Positions 31,776 to 42,575 of a stretch of 64,000 nt of DNA are shown piece by piece. The notes under the pieces are model-generated. The model did not search any database. It was not told the DNA's origin and saw only the letters and a list, made by a program, of their open reading frames with translations. The position numbers and the translations under genes are program-made. Location: NCBI GenBank assembly GCA_029963845.1, contig JANEYF010001978.1:2501-66500 (forward strand), read 5' to 3'. The stretch comes from Rhamnusium bicolor (taxonomy: Eukaryota > Arthropoda > Insecta > Coleoptera > Cerambycidae). The stretch's first letter is position 1; every line of letters starts with the position of its first letter.

Positions 31776-34373
31776 ATGGCGCGATTGCATGCACTTTGGT
31801 GCGAAATGCATCCAGAGCATCGCGCCTTCTCTCAACAACATCTGAGAGATCAAGTATCCTTTCTGCTCAGGACATATTTTGTAAGGGCACCCCGTCAGCC
31901 GGAAGAACTGCCAGCCGCAGTCCCACCGCGGCAACTATCAGCTGATGGGGAACATCCTTTAGAGTTCACCGATGTAGACTTAAGGACAAGGGTTAGCCTT
32001 AACACCGCGAAGCAACTCGTCCACCGTGAAACGTCAACCAATCACGGGGCCGAGAAAGCCAAGCGGCGTGTACAGAAAATCGAAGGCAAGATACAGTCGG
32101 CCAGACAACACGCTTCTCGGATCCAGAGTGTGGTGGAATATAAGACGACTGTTAGAGTTTTTACTCCCAGAATCCGGCGCATAGCAGCCGGATTAAGACG
32201 TCAACACCATACTCTAAATTTGACAGTGATGCTTACCATCAAGCAGCACTGTCTAGATAGGATCCGAGCGCTCATGGCGATAAAGAAAACATTGAAGAGG
32301 CGGGTGAGGAGTATGGAACAAAACAATTTGTTCCGTACGAATCCTTCCCGCCTCTTTCAAGAGCCACAGCGTGTTGTAGATAATCCGCCGGCTGTAGAAG
32401 ATGTCGAAACCTTCTGGAAAGGAATCTACGAAACGACGCGTCCATTCAATAGCGACACTCCAGCAATTGCACACTTCGAGGCTCTGCGCCACAGACATCT
32501 TGAAGAGCCAGAAGAAGTGTGCCCGGCAATCAGTACGGAGGAAGTCCAACAAGCACTTGTTGGTACCAAGAACTTCGCTGCCCCGGGCCCAGACGGCATT
32601 AACAACTGGTGGTGGAAGAAATTTCCTTCCACTCACCGCCGTCTGGCGCGAGTTTTCAACTCATGGTTGAACGAGGGGCAGCAGATTCCGGACTGGTTTG
32701 TCGAGGGACGTACTGTGCTTATCCCCAAAAAGGGGGATCTTTCCGACCCGAGGAATTATAGGCCGATCACTTGCCTCAACTCCTGCTACAAGATATTTAC
32801 ACGTATCTTGTATGCTAGGACACTGAGGTCTGTTGATCCGGTCTTCCAGCAGATACATGAACAGCGTGGTGCCAAGAAGGGCATGGCAGGTTGCAAGGAC
32901 AGCCTGCTGATAGACCGCTGTATTACACAGGATTCTGTGCAATACAAGCGGAATCTATCGATGGCCTGGATTGACTACCGCAAGGCATTTGATACAACAT
33001 CGCATGAGCTATTGTTGCACTTGCTCGAATGTCTTGCGGTACCAGCACCACTAGTGAGATGCATAGAACAGCCACTCTGGAAGACTCGCTTCACCATAAC
33101 ATCAGGTGCACAGCGGGTCACGACAGAGCAGGTGGCATTTAGGAGGGGAGTTTTCCAGGGCGACTCCCTGAGTCCTCTCCTCTTCTGCATCTCACTGCTA
33201 CCGTTGTCTGCTGGGCTCCGCCAAACCCGCGGGTATCAATGTGGACCACCCAGCGATCGGAGGCATAAGGTCACCCATCTATTTGATGTGGATGATCTTA
33301 AACTTTATGCCTCCGGAGAGCGCGAACTACAAAACGCTCTTAGGGTGGTCGAAGAATATACGCGGGCAACTGGTATGGAGTTCGGGTTGGACAAATGTGC
33401 AGTCGTCCACCTCAAGAGAGGACGATGCGGGGAATTCCCTGAAGATGCGCAGCTCGCAGACGGAAGCATCCTAAGACATCTGGATGCCGGAGAGACCTAT
33501 ACATACCTGGGTGTGCAACAAAGACACATCCAGGATGTAACACAAATGAAGGAATCTCTCAGCGGCAAGTACAGACACCGCCTCCGAAAGATTTGGTCTT
33601 CCGAACTTTCGGGGAAGAATAAGGTGTCTGCAACTAATATGCTTGCCGTTCCGATTCTGCTCTACTCCTTCGGAGTAGTAAAGTGGAGGGTAGATGAGCT
33701 GCGCCAATTAGACAGAGATACCCGCAAGATGATGAATATTCACAGAAGTTTTCATCCTAGATCGTCCGTTCCTCGTGTGTACCTCCCACGTCAACGGGGG
33801 GGCCGAGGACTCTTGAGCCTGGAGTGTACGCATGGCAGAGTAGTACTGAGTATGGCATGTAACATCCTCAGGAGCTCAGATCCCCTCTTGCGGTTTGTGA
33901 AACATCACGAAACTGTAGGAGTGGAAGCAGGATTGTTTAAGGCAGCAAAAAGAGCCGCAGATGAACTCGGTCTCGCATTTGACATCAGGCGAGGAGGCCG
34001 GCGAGGTGCTGATGTTGAGTCAGTCACCGAACTTCAGCCAAATCGTTTGAAAGCCCGAATCAGAGCTGCCGAACAGGAAAATCTGTTTCAGCAGCACGTC
34101 GATAAACCCCAGCATGGTGTCTTCTATAAGAACATAGAAACACTGGGTTTATCGACCAGGCTGACCTTCGCCTTTCTTAGGTCAGCAGGGCTTAAGTCGC
34201 AGACCGAGGGATTCATTATGGCCTGTCAAGATGGTGTTATCAACACCTTGGTCTTCCGTAGCCGCGTGTGGCGTGTAGAGGTTCCTGATATCAACTGCAG
34301 GACCTGCCATCAGGCGCCGGAATCGCTCATGCACTTACTATCTGCATGCCCTATATATGCGATTTCGGCATAA
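31776..34373 (+). CDS. R4-like LINE ORF: reverse transcriptase (865 codons)
   Basis: The 865-codon frame is open throughout. Residues 1-190 are basic and helical and unassigned. RT blocks follow: AAPGPDGINNWWWKKF, LIPKKGDLSDPRNYRPITCL, GCKDSLLIDRCI, SMAWIDYRKAFD (motif A), RRGVFQGDSLSPLLFC (motif B) and HLFDVDDLKLYAS (motif C, where relatives have YMDD or FADD). The C-terminal Cys-His motif CRTCHQAPESLMHLLSACP is the zinc knuckle of restriction-like-endonuclease LINEs. The frame is lost at 34373 by one base and continues in the frame at 34357. An in-frame TGA lies upstream of the ATG, so any N-terminal DNA-binding region is missing or in another frame. The product would nick its target and reverse-transcribe its own RNA there. 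Confidence 0.88.
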   Translation: MARLHALWCEMHPEHRAFSQQHLRDQVSFLLRTYFVRAPRQPEELPAAVPPRQLSADGEHPLEFTDVDLRTRVSLNTAKQLVHRETSTNHGAEKAKRRVQKIEGKIQSARQHASRIQSVVEYKTTVRVFTPRIRRIAAGLRRQHHTLNLTVMLTIKQHCLDRIRALMAIKKTLKRRVRSMEQNNLFRTNPSRLFQEPQRVVDNPPAVEDVETFWKGIYETTRPFNSDTPAIAHFEALRHRHLEEPEEVCPAISTEEVQQALVGTKNFAAPGPDGINNWWWKKFPSTHRRLARVFNSWLNEGQQIPDWFVEGRTVLIPKKGDLSDPRNYRPITCLNSCYKIFTRILYARTLRSVDPVFQQIHEQRGAKKGMAGCKDSLLIDRCITQDSVQYKRNLSMAWIDYRKAFDTTSHELLLHLLECLAVPAPLVRCIEQPLWKTRFTITSGAQRVTTEQVAFRRGVFQGDSLSPLLFCISLLPLSAGLRQTRGYQCGPPSDRRHKVTHLFDVDDLKLYASGERELQNALRVVEEYTRATGMEFGLDKCAVVHLKRGRCGEFPEDAQLADGSILRHLDAGETYTYLGVQQRHIQDVTQMKESLSGKYRHRLRKIWSSELSGKNKVSATNMLAVPILLYSFGVVKWRVDELRQLDRDTRKMMNIHRSFHPRSSVPRVYLPRQRGGRGLLSLECTHGRVVLSMACNILRSSDPLLRFVKHHETVGVEAGLFKAAKRAADELGLAFDIRRGGRRGADVESVTELQPNRLKARIRAAEQENLFQQHVDKPQHGVFYKNIETLGLSTRLTFAFLRSAGLKSQTEGFIMACQDGVINTLVFRSRVWRVEVPDINCRTCHQAPESLMHLLSACPIYAISA

Positions 34374-34884
34374 CGCGGCGTTACGAGTGCTATACTACCA
34401 TCTAAGGCACTCGTACGGAGTAGACCAGACACCAGTGCTGCCTTACGTCCCCGGAGATATTGAGTCCGTTGTCGAGAACGAGAAATGCCGGATTTACTGG
34501 AACTACTCGTTCCCGACTGTCAGGCTAATCCAAGCCAACAAGCCTGACATAGTCCTCCTCGACCATCAACTCAAGGTGATGTATGTCATCGAGTTCTCGG
34601 CACCTGCGGAGAAAAACATCACCTTGAAGGAGGAGGAGAAACGGACCAAATATCGGGATCTCCGGTACGGGCTCCAAGTGCTGTACCCAGGCTACTCGGT
34701 CAAAATGGTCGTCCTTATTATCGGTGTACTCGGAGGGATAAAGCCTACGCTGCTCTCAGATCTGAAGATCATACCGGCCTGCCAAAAATCGGCCGAGTGG
34801 CTGGCAGGCCAAATGCAGAAGGCGGTCATTCTGGGTTCTCTGCGTCTGCTTAGGGCACACGATTCTGGTATCTACAGCCACTAA
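34357..34884 (+). CDS. R4-like LINE: frameshifted restriction-like endonuclease domain
   Basis: This frame takes up the protein where the previous one ends (MRFRHNAALRVLYYHLRHSY). The endonuclease core is ANKPDIVLLDHQLKVMYVIE followed by FSAPAEKNI, the PD...E...K-like arrangement of R2/R4 type enzymes, about 90 residues downstream of the zinc knuckle. The tail, ACQKSAEWLAGQMQKAVILG, is typical of these LINEs. The single-base shift between the frames near 34360 is the only lesion I see in the 1040-codon whole. A sequencing error is possible. Confidence 0.85.
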   Translation: MRFRHNAALRVLYYHLRHSYGVDQTPVLPYVPGDIESVVENEKCRIYWNYSFPTVRLIQANKPDIVLLDHQLKVMYVIEFSAPAEKNITLKEEEKRTKYRDLRYGLQVLYPGYSVKMVVLIIGVLGGIKPTLLSDLKIIPACQKSAEWLAGQMQKAVILGSLRLLRAHDSGIYSH

Positions 34885-34991
34885 CCCTGCGGGATGTGGG
34901 GAGTGGCTGTAGTTAATGCGCCGGCGCGACTCCCGTGAGGCGTCGGAGGCCACGGGAGGACTGACCGGCATCGGGAAACCGGAAAAAAAAA
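34885..34991 (+). other. 3' UTR of the R4-like LINE
   Basis: CTAACCCTGCGGGATGTGG, then GGAGGCCACGGGAGGAC, and AAACCGGAAAAAAAAAAA at the end. The part from 34851 onward matches 5118-5265. Short inverted pairs (CTACAGCCACTAAC / GAGTGGCTGTAG) may form the RNA structure used for target-primed reverse transcription; this is inference. Confidence 0.6.
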
Positions 34992-35002
34992 AATCGACTT
35001 TT

Positions 35003-36365
35003 ATTTGTATAGTTATAAATGTACATAGTATTCATAGTGACTACAATATCACGTAATAATGTCTAAGTTGAGACAAAAAGTTAGGACAATAATCACAAAT
35101 ATACAAATGAGGCGAAGTTTAGCTTTATAGCTACTCTTACACTTAACCTCAAGTAAAAGTTTCTATTACGTACTAATTAAAGTAATAAAACAAAATACCA
35201 GTTATAATACAAAAGTATAATGAACAATACAAAAAATGAGAGAAAAACAAAAAACACAAAAATCTGTAACTGCTTAGTAGTAATTAATTAATAATCTGAA
35301 CAATAACGGAATATAGCAAAATACAGAATATGGCATATACTTGGGGCATATACTTATGTTTCTTTTGACTGATTTTTTTCTTGCATCGTGGCAGAGGTAT
35401 ACATTTCAACTCATTTGACAATGAATTATATAATGTGACAGCATTATAAGTGAAACATTTCTGAAACATAGCTGTCGATGCTTTGGGGTGTGCAATGCAT
35501 GAACAGAGCGTATATTTACACGATACAGAGTATGACGGCGGTTAAGCATATTTTTTAGATATATAGGAACAGAAGTGTAATAACTTTATGAACAAATACT
35601 GGTAAATGGCAGTTTCTTCTATTGGATATGTTTAACCAAGTTAATTCTTCAATTTTATGTGAAATATGGTCGTATTTGCGTAATTTATATATGAACCTAC
35701 AACAAGAATTTTGCATTCACTGTATTCGTACTTTGTCAACAACATTCAGTCAAGGGCCGTAGACAAAGTCGCTGTAGTCGCTGATTCAGTAAGATTTTTT
35801 AATTTAAAGCTAAGTACGGATCTGTTTGCATATAATAATTTTAATTAAAGGTATGATTTTTGAATAAGTTTACTTACGTGGCTAGAAAACTTTTATTTTT
35901 CGTCAAAAATAATACCCAAGTTTTTACTTTCGAGAACTACAGGTAACGCAGAGTTATTAATAGAAATTGACATATTGTTTTTAGCTACAATTGCATGTTT
36001 TTTATTGCCAAAAAACATAACCGCTGACTTATTAGAGTTGAGTTTTAAATTATGACCGGTGGAAATGTCGTACAGTTTTCCTAAATCAAAATTTATCAAT
36101 GTTTGCACCTGTTTATATTGATTTGGGTTAAATAAATACACCAACTGAGTATCATCAGCAAAAGCATGACAGTGATAGTTACCAACCGATTTAACTATAT
36201 CCGTTGTATACATAATAAAAATGAGTGGTCCAATAACTGATCCTTGTGGAACGTCAGCTAATAAATTTATTTTATTTGACAATGTATCATTAATATATAC
36301 TCTTTGTGAACGCTCAGTAAAGTAAGATTTAATAAGGTTAATGACAGTTTTAGTTTGTTTATAAT
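35003..36365 (-). pseudogene. Jockey/CR1-like LINE, RT to 3' end, minus strand
   Basis: From 36365 the minus strand reads NLIKSYFTERSQRVYIND, then LLADVPQGSVIGPLIFIMYT (motif B), CHAFADDTQLVYL (motif C, FADD intact), HNLKLNSNKSAVMFFG and NLGIIFDEK at 35893. A later piece in another frame, FTYNAVTLYNSLSNELKCIP (35469-35380), is the usual end of the ORF. Stops and frameshifts separate them. The 5' half is absent. The 3' tail, (TTA)n, appears to lie at 31411-31440 beyond the R4-like insertion. It belongs with the LINE copies at 22655 and 8322. Confidence 0.8.
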
Positions 36366-36610
36366 ACTAGCAGACGAAACATATTTCGGTGTATTTACGG
36401 ATCCATGTATGAACATTAAATGACATTAGGTTTCAAGCAAACTAAGATTTTTTTAAATTTATGTATACAGGGTGTTTCAATTTCCCATGGCAATTAACTG
36501 GGAAACTAAAATGGGTTTTTTTGTAAACGCTAATGAATAGACTGCATTTTAATGTTCAAATGGCATCGTTGACGATATAGATCAATTTGGTAAATTAAAA
36601 TGTGACAGTA
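36366..36610. other. Non-coding; contains a possible transposon end
   Basis: At 36472 ACAGGGTGTTTCAATTTCCC looks like the end of another ACAGGGTG-type element. The mariner-like element at 36611 may have inserted beside or into it. No matching right end was found. Confidence 0.4.
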
Positions 36611-39157
36611 TACCGGGTGGCCACGAGTCAATGTACGCCCCGAATATTTTGGTTGTTTTTGAACTTAAAAATTTGGTTTTTTGGTACACATAAATTAGAC
36701 AATAATGGGCTACTTTTAGACTAACAGAAAAGAAAATATCACTTCCGGTTCAACCGAAAGTGACATAAACTTTTTTACTTAAATGGCATGACTATATTTT
36801 TTTGATGGTTTCTCATTAAGCATAAATTTCTAAGTGCAACAGTTTTTTCTGATTTTAAATATTCCAAAAAATAAGTGAAATACGAACAATTTTTTAATTT
36901 TTACAAAATGGCCGCGTCAGATGAATGCGATGTAAGAAAATTACTAAGTAGGCTATGGAAATTATTAGTAAGGTTGTAGACTTGTCTGTAAAGAAGAAAA
37001 TAGGTGTTTGAATTACTGATAGGTACCTGTATTTTTTTTTTTTTTTTTTCAAAAAAAACGGAATTTAATTTTCATTTTCACTTCCGTAGGGGTCCTATGG
37101 AAATTTTTTTAATGGAACTGTGCTGTTTTTTTATTAATCAGAAATAATGATTGATAAACTATAATTTTTTCGCCATTAATCATTTCTTAACGATATCCTT
37201 CGTAGTAATAAAAGTATTTTTAAAAGGTAAACACAAATTAAACAAGAAATAATTTTAATAAAACGTTACAACCATGAATAAATAGAATAACAAAACTATT
37301 TAAAACCTACATTATAATAAACCATTATAAAAATTGTTCAAACTGTTCACCGTTCACACAGAGTAGCGCGACTTATTGTTGCACGTCTAACATTCTGTAA
37401 TTGTTGAGGTGTTATTTGTGCAATTTCATATCGAACTCTTTCTTCCAGATCTTGCCTTGTGGTTGGAGCAGTCATGTAGACTCTATTTTTCAAATGCACC
37501 CAAATAAAAAAATCGAGTGGGGTTAAGTCAGGCGACCTTGCAGGCCATCTGACTGGACCATGAGTCCCAATCCAACGATCTGGAAACAATTAATTTAAGT
37601 AATCCCTAACGATAATAGCATTGTGTGGTCCAGCCCCGTCTTGTTGGAAGTAAACCTCGTCAATATTGGTATTGGGAATTTGATTAATCTGTGGAACTAT
37701 TATATTTTGGAGAAATTCTAGATTCTTGGTCCAGTTAGAGTTCCGTCAAAAATTATTGGACCTATGATATGGTCGCCCAGTACGCCTAACTAAACATTGA
37801 AGCTAAATCGCTCCTGAAACCGCCCCTGTCTCATAATGTGAGGATTTTCAATTGCCCAATATCAAGTGTTGTTTCGATTAAATAACCCAAGGTTTGTAAA
37901 TCTCGATTCATCAGTGAGCAAAATGTTTTTGATAATATTCTCATTTCTTAATTGGCGTAACTGTAACCAATTACAAAAGGTTATTCTTCGTTGATAATCA
38001 TTCTCATACAAAAATTGATGCAATTGATATTTATAAGAACGATAGCATTGTTTCTTTAAAATTTTCCTGGCTGATTCTTTGGAAACTGGTAATTCATGTT
38101 CAATTAGTCTTACCGAAATGGTTGAGTCAACATGCACTAAAGCTATTACATTAATTTCCGTTTCTTCATCCACAAAAAATCTTTCTTCAATTTCTATATC
38201 AGGTTCAGTTCTAAATTGATGCTCCAACCGGGCGACATAGTTTCTCTGAGGTTGTCTTCTTTCTGGATATCTCTCTCCATACAGAGTTTGTACTCTAGTT
38301 GCATTAAGTTGAGTCTCTCCATAAATAATCAACATGTCAACTTTTTCATCTCTTGAATATTTTTCATCCATTTTATATTAATTTTCTTGTTTATAACAAA
38401 TTTAATACATTTGCTTCAGAAAATTAGTGAGTAAGTCAAGAATAATTTAATTGTTGCGAATGTCTGTCACTTTCATGGCTATCTGCAATTTTGGATTTAA
38501 ATGTAGATAGGTACCTTATTAAAATGATTTGTTGGCGCTTACCTTTTAAAAATACTTTTATTATTACGAAGGATATCGTTAAGAAATGATTAATGGCGAA
38601 AGAATTATAGTTTGTGAATTATTATTTCTGATTAATAAAAAAAATAGCACAGTTCCATTAAAAAAATGTCCATAGGACCCATACGGAAATGAAAATGAAA
38701 ATTAAATTCCGTTTTTTTGAAAAAAAACCTAAAAATACTGGTACCTATCAGTAATTCAAACAACTATTTTCTTCTTTACAGACAAGTTTACAACCTTACT
38801 AATAATTTCCATAGCTTACTTAGTAATTTTCTTACATCTCATTCATCTGACGCGGCCATTTTGAAAAAATTAAAAAAATTGTTCGTATCTCACTTATTTT
38901 TTGGAATTTTTAAAATCTGAAAAAACTGTTGCACTTAGAAATTTCTACTTAATGAGAAACCATGAAAAAAATATAGTCATTCTGTCTAAGAAAAAAATGT
39001 TGACGTCACTTCCGGTTCAACCGGAAGTGATATTTCCATTCCTCTTAGTCGAAAAGTAGCCCAATATTGTCTAATTTATGTGTACCAAAAACAAAATTTT
39101 CAAATTCAAAAACAACCAAAATATTCGAGGCGTACATTGACTCGTGGCCACCCGGTA
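36611..39157 (-). mobile_element. Mariner-like element with ~620 bp terminal inverted repeats
   Basis: TACCGGGTGGCCACGAGTCA at the left is mirrored by TGACTCGTGGCCACCCGGTA at the right, flanked by TA on both sides. The arms (36611-37229 and 38541-39157) align over their whole length with scattered differences, including a T-run expansion at 37027. Half of the 2547 bp element is TIR. The transposase is on the minus strand between them. Confidence 0.9.
37347..38371 (-). pseudogene. Tc1/mariner-superfamily transposase, broken
   Basis: The start ATG at 38371 opens MDEKYSRDEKVDMLIIYGET, the DUF4817-type HTH region, then YPERRQPQRNYVARLEHQF. The first catalytic Asp is in NILLTDESRFTNLG at about 37900. 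After a frameshift the minus strand reads DEVYFQQDGAGPHNAIIV (second Asp), a TAA at about 37592, then FPDRWIGTHGPVRWPARSPD (third Asp) and LTPLDFFIWVHLKNRVYM. The end is at 37347. Length and motif order match the copy at 19884-20979. At least one frameshift and one stop make it inactive. Confidence 0.86.
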
Positions 39158-39347
39158 TATGTCCGGTGTCTTGTATGCAATGAAAGCTGATGTCGACACA
39201 TATTTCCCATTCAATTCAGAAATGGGCATATGCAAATTGAACGACGAATCCGTTGTCACAATTACAACAAGGCTATGTTCGTGTTTTTGGAAAGCTTATT
39301 TATCAATTTCTCACTAGCTGGGTTATTTATTTTTGTTAAGTTGGGCG
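39158..39347. other. Short non-coding segment
   Basis: It contains AAATTGAACGACGAATCCGT (39235), which also occurs at 43777. Nothing else was recognised. Confidence 0.4.
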
Positions 39348-39705
39348 CCACGCAGCTGCGGCTGGTGAATTTAGGCTATGTCATATCTTAGTATCGGAGC
39401 ATGGGACCCAAGTGATACTATAAGGCGTAACTATCAAAACTAATAGACAAATATTTTTTGACGAAATTTGAAATCTGTCGTTATATTTTCCACCTGATTC
39501 TGGAAAAAAATGTTTGCAAATATTTTACAAATCGTTTAAAAAATAACCTTGGAGACTTCCAATTTTTTCTAACGTTTTTTTGCAAGTTTGAGTCGCAAAT
39601 TTTTTTCTTCAAAACTTCTTTATTTAGTTTTGATAGTTACGCCGGGTACCATGCTCCAATACTAAGATATGACATATGACAATTTCACCAGCGCCACGTG
39701 ACTTT
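39348..39705. repeat. Fold-back element, ~360 bp
   Basis: TATGTCATATCTTAGTAT near 39374 is mirrored by ATACTAAGATATGACATA near 39659. Arms of about 95 bp include GGAGCATGG and GGCGTAACTATCAAAACTA, and extend outward to GCGCCACG / CGTGGCGC-like ends. No coding capacity; no clear target-site duplication. Confidence 0.75.
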
Positions 39706-41329
39706 TTGCCACGAAAGTAATTTTGTTTTGTTGCCTTGTTATTTGATCGTAGGAATGGAATTTTCTCAAGGTCGATTTTGATTGTGTAAAGAGGCAAGTA
39801 GCCTGTTCTTGACCCCTTAGAATTTTTATTTGCCTTTAGGCTACGCTAAGCAGAGCTGAGTAGGACTTCAGCAAACTCCTCTTCAGTGGTCCTGGCTTAA
39901 GGACTTGCTACTACCTTAGATTTTGTAGCTGAAGTATCAAATTGATGACTGAATTTAAATTTTATTTGAAGTGAAAAATAATTTTGAACAGAAGATCCCT
40001 TACAAAGTTGGAATTTACTAGTGAGAGCAGGCGATTTGTGAAGTGTAAAATTATTTTGACTAAGTCGTTAAGACCAAAAATAAAATTGGACAGGGAGTTC
40101 TTTAGATAAACGTAAAATTCACAATCACAAAACACTTTCGGAAAAATCTCTGAAAAAAATTGTTATAAATCAGCAGACTGGACAACAAATTCACCTACAA
40201 CTCGGTTACTACTAGCCTGCCAAAAAGTTTGCGCAAGACTTGACAACTTTTCTTAACAATGGACAATTCGTAAAACAAAGAAAACATTTTTTATTAAAAT
40301 TTTCGAATTCGAGAGAAAATTTGTTTGAGCAGTGGATCTTTTTATGATGAATTCAATTATGTTGAAATAATAATAAATTTGAAAATTTATTTTTTAAACG
40401 ACTAGGTCAAAAATTATTGAAAATTTAAAAATTAATTTTTTGATGTCCTGGTGGATAACAAAACGATTTGAATGAAATTTATTTTTTTTTTTAAATTTGG
40501 CTGTCCCCTTAAAACTCAAACATTTTTAATAAATTCTGAAACTTTTGTGGCAGCCAAGTAAACACCTGAGAAACTAGAACTAGTGAAATTTTGTTGAAAA
40601 AAAGCATTTTGTGTCAAGTGAAGCTTTGAATTTGAAATAAGTTAAATTTTCTAAAAAATGATTGAAAAATGATTCTAAGTTCCTAAGTATGTAAGTTAAT
40701 TTCTTACCTTGCACTAAGAGGTCTCAGACGATGATGTTTTTTTAGCATAAACGCTTAATTTTTTATTTTTAGACAGCTTACGTCCTTAGGAGCCTGCTGA
40801 AAGTTTTTTAAGTTTAATAAATAAGAAACAGTGTAGATTTTTACAATAAAATCTGATGACGGAGACACCTCAAGCCAAAATCACGAATGATAAAAGCTGC
40901 TGAAAAGTACTTCTGATTCTCTGCGGTGAATGTTTGAAAATTAAGTGAATGTTTGACAATTACTTTGTACGTGGTGATCGTTGAAGTCGATTCTTGTAGC
41001 TACCAAAAAATTACCTAGCCTTGTGCGTGGAGAAATTTCTTAGTGCCTTTTTGATGACTTCTGGGGTCCGTGTGAGATCTATACCTGCGAAATAGCCAAC
41101 GAGGAACTGTCTTAATGGCTTTAGATCAGTTGGTATTTAATAATGGGGTTCACACCCGATTTTAAGTTAATTTTTGTCGTTTCGCGGAGTGACATCTAAC
41201 CTGTATGAATGCAAGTGGTAAAATTGTCTGCCTTGAAAGTAAATTTTATGTTTATAGTAGTTGTGTCATCATCTATTGCGATGTTAACATGATGTCATGT
41301 TTTCAGAACTGCGTAATAAAAATAAAATC
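39706..41329. other. AT-rich sequence without recognised gene
   Basis: No supported open frame, repeat or RNA gene. Confidence 0.5.
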
Positions 41330-41840
41330 TACCCCGCTTGAAAGCTCCGATACGTATTCGAAAGCTCCACGTGGCTGACCTGGCTGGTCGGCTACACGGT
41401 GTCCAAACTTCAATTTTACAAGTTGTCCACGGTTTCGGGAGAGCTCCGGGGATCGTCGCCACGGCGAGTCCTCGGCGGAGCCGCTGCGGGCACAGAGCTC
41501 GCGGCTTTCCAGTGGCGTGGTGTCAAGACTTTAAAGCCTTTGTTCTAAATCGACCATCTCAGACAGGTCGTGGTCTGGGCGCTCGTGGAGCGCTGTGTAT
41601 GGGTACGAGATAGCGTATGTCGGGGTGCCTGTGGCAGTATATTCGTATAATGAAGTGAGGTCGTCCAAAGAACTTGGACGACTGTTGTGTGTGTCGTCGT
41701 GGAGGAGAGTGGCAGTGGTTGGGGCAGCTGTGACTGTGGTTGTGAGGCTGCCTGCGTCGATGGCCACCGTAGTCCTCGGTTGCTCCATGTGTTCTTTCTT
41801 CTCTTCACACTTCCCAGAGTCTGTGAGTGGACGGGTGCTC

Positions 41841-42012
41841 TAAGACGCTCATACCCCAGGGACAACGAGAGTTGGACCAAGAAGTACTCGAAGGAGCGCT
41901 AATACTCCCGAGTTGAGAAGAAGGTTAGTGAACAATGATGCTAAGGCGCTTATACCTTTGCTGTTAGTAAGAGAGTGGAGATAAGTCCTGTACAGGGCGC
42001 TAATACCCTTGT
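41841..42012 (+). repeat. Four copies of a GCGCTAATACCC-like motif at 50-51 bp spacing
   Basis: The core CGCT(A/C/T)ATAC lies at 41846, 41897, 41947 and 41998, with contexts AAGACGCTCATACCCC, GGAGCGCTAATACTCCC, AAGGCGCTTATACCTTT and AGGGCGCTAATACCCTT. In each the flanks tend to pair across the core (AAGG...CCTT, GGG...CCC). Sequence between copies has diverged. Confidence 0.7.
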
Positions 42013-42204
42013 GACTTATGTGAGGATGTGTTCCTGGCATCTACTAATGTTAAACTTAATATTACTAAAGTGTCTTTAAGTTGCACTGTGTGAAAGGGTT
42101 AAAAAACATTATTGCATTGTCGGCAGACTTGAATAAAGTTCTACACTAGAGTCTGATATGATACACTTGGATTCTGCAATGTGATAGTCTCTGTCTATGC
42201 TTGC

Positions 42205-42575
42205 ACAAAATTCAGAAGTACACTAAAATTGGACCGACCCGCCGTGGAGCGGCGAGCCTGTGTGGCCGTGGTAAAAACTCAAAAAAACTCAAGTTGGACT
42301 GTTCAGATCCAATCAAGTCGCACAGCGACCCGACTTGGTACAAGAATTGGAAAGTGCACTAAAATTTGATCAGCGTCCGTCGCGATGCAGGGAGCTTATT
42401 GTCTTTGACCAGAGCTACACTGATTCAGAAGTAAGCTAAAATGCAAGTTAGGCGGGTCTAAGCCAAGCAAGTCGCACAGCGACCCGACTTGGCGTGTGAA
42501 TTTGAAAGTGCACTAAAGGTGAGTAGCGCCCATCGTGAAGCGGCGGGGCGAATTGTCTTTGGCAGAGTCTAAACC
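42205..42575 (+). repeat. Imperfect tandem duplication, ~150-200 bp units
   Basis: AAGTCGCACAGCGACCCGAC occurs at about 42315 and 42467 and can fold on itself (AAGTCG / CGACTT). Flanking pieces TCAGAAGTA(C/A), GAA(A)GTGCACTAAA and TTGTCTTTG also recur in the same order. Confidence 0.75.

Larger units (their letters stand above)
31450..34991 (+). mobile_element. R4/Dong-like LINE, nearly full length
   Basis: AATCGACTTTT flanks it (31439-31449 and 34992-35002), an 11 bp TSD. It has a ~325 bp 5' UTR (GGGGTGCAAAGGACCGGC...), one long coding region broken by a single frameshift, a ~110 bp 3' UTR and a poly(A) tail. It is much less AT-rich than its surroundings. Dong elements of the R4 clade are known to insert in TAA repeats; this one lies 9 bp from (TAA)n. 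Confidence 0.85.

Noticed and set aside
41338..42040. Coding genes in the less AT-rich block
   Set aside because: Frames overlap on both strands in several phases with no domain or codon signal; this is expected from low stop-codon density.
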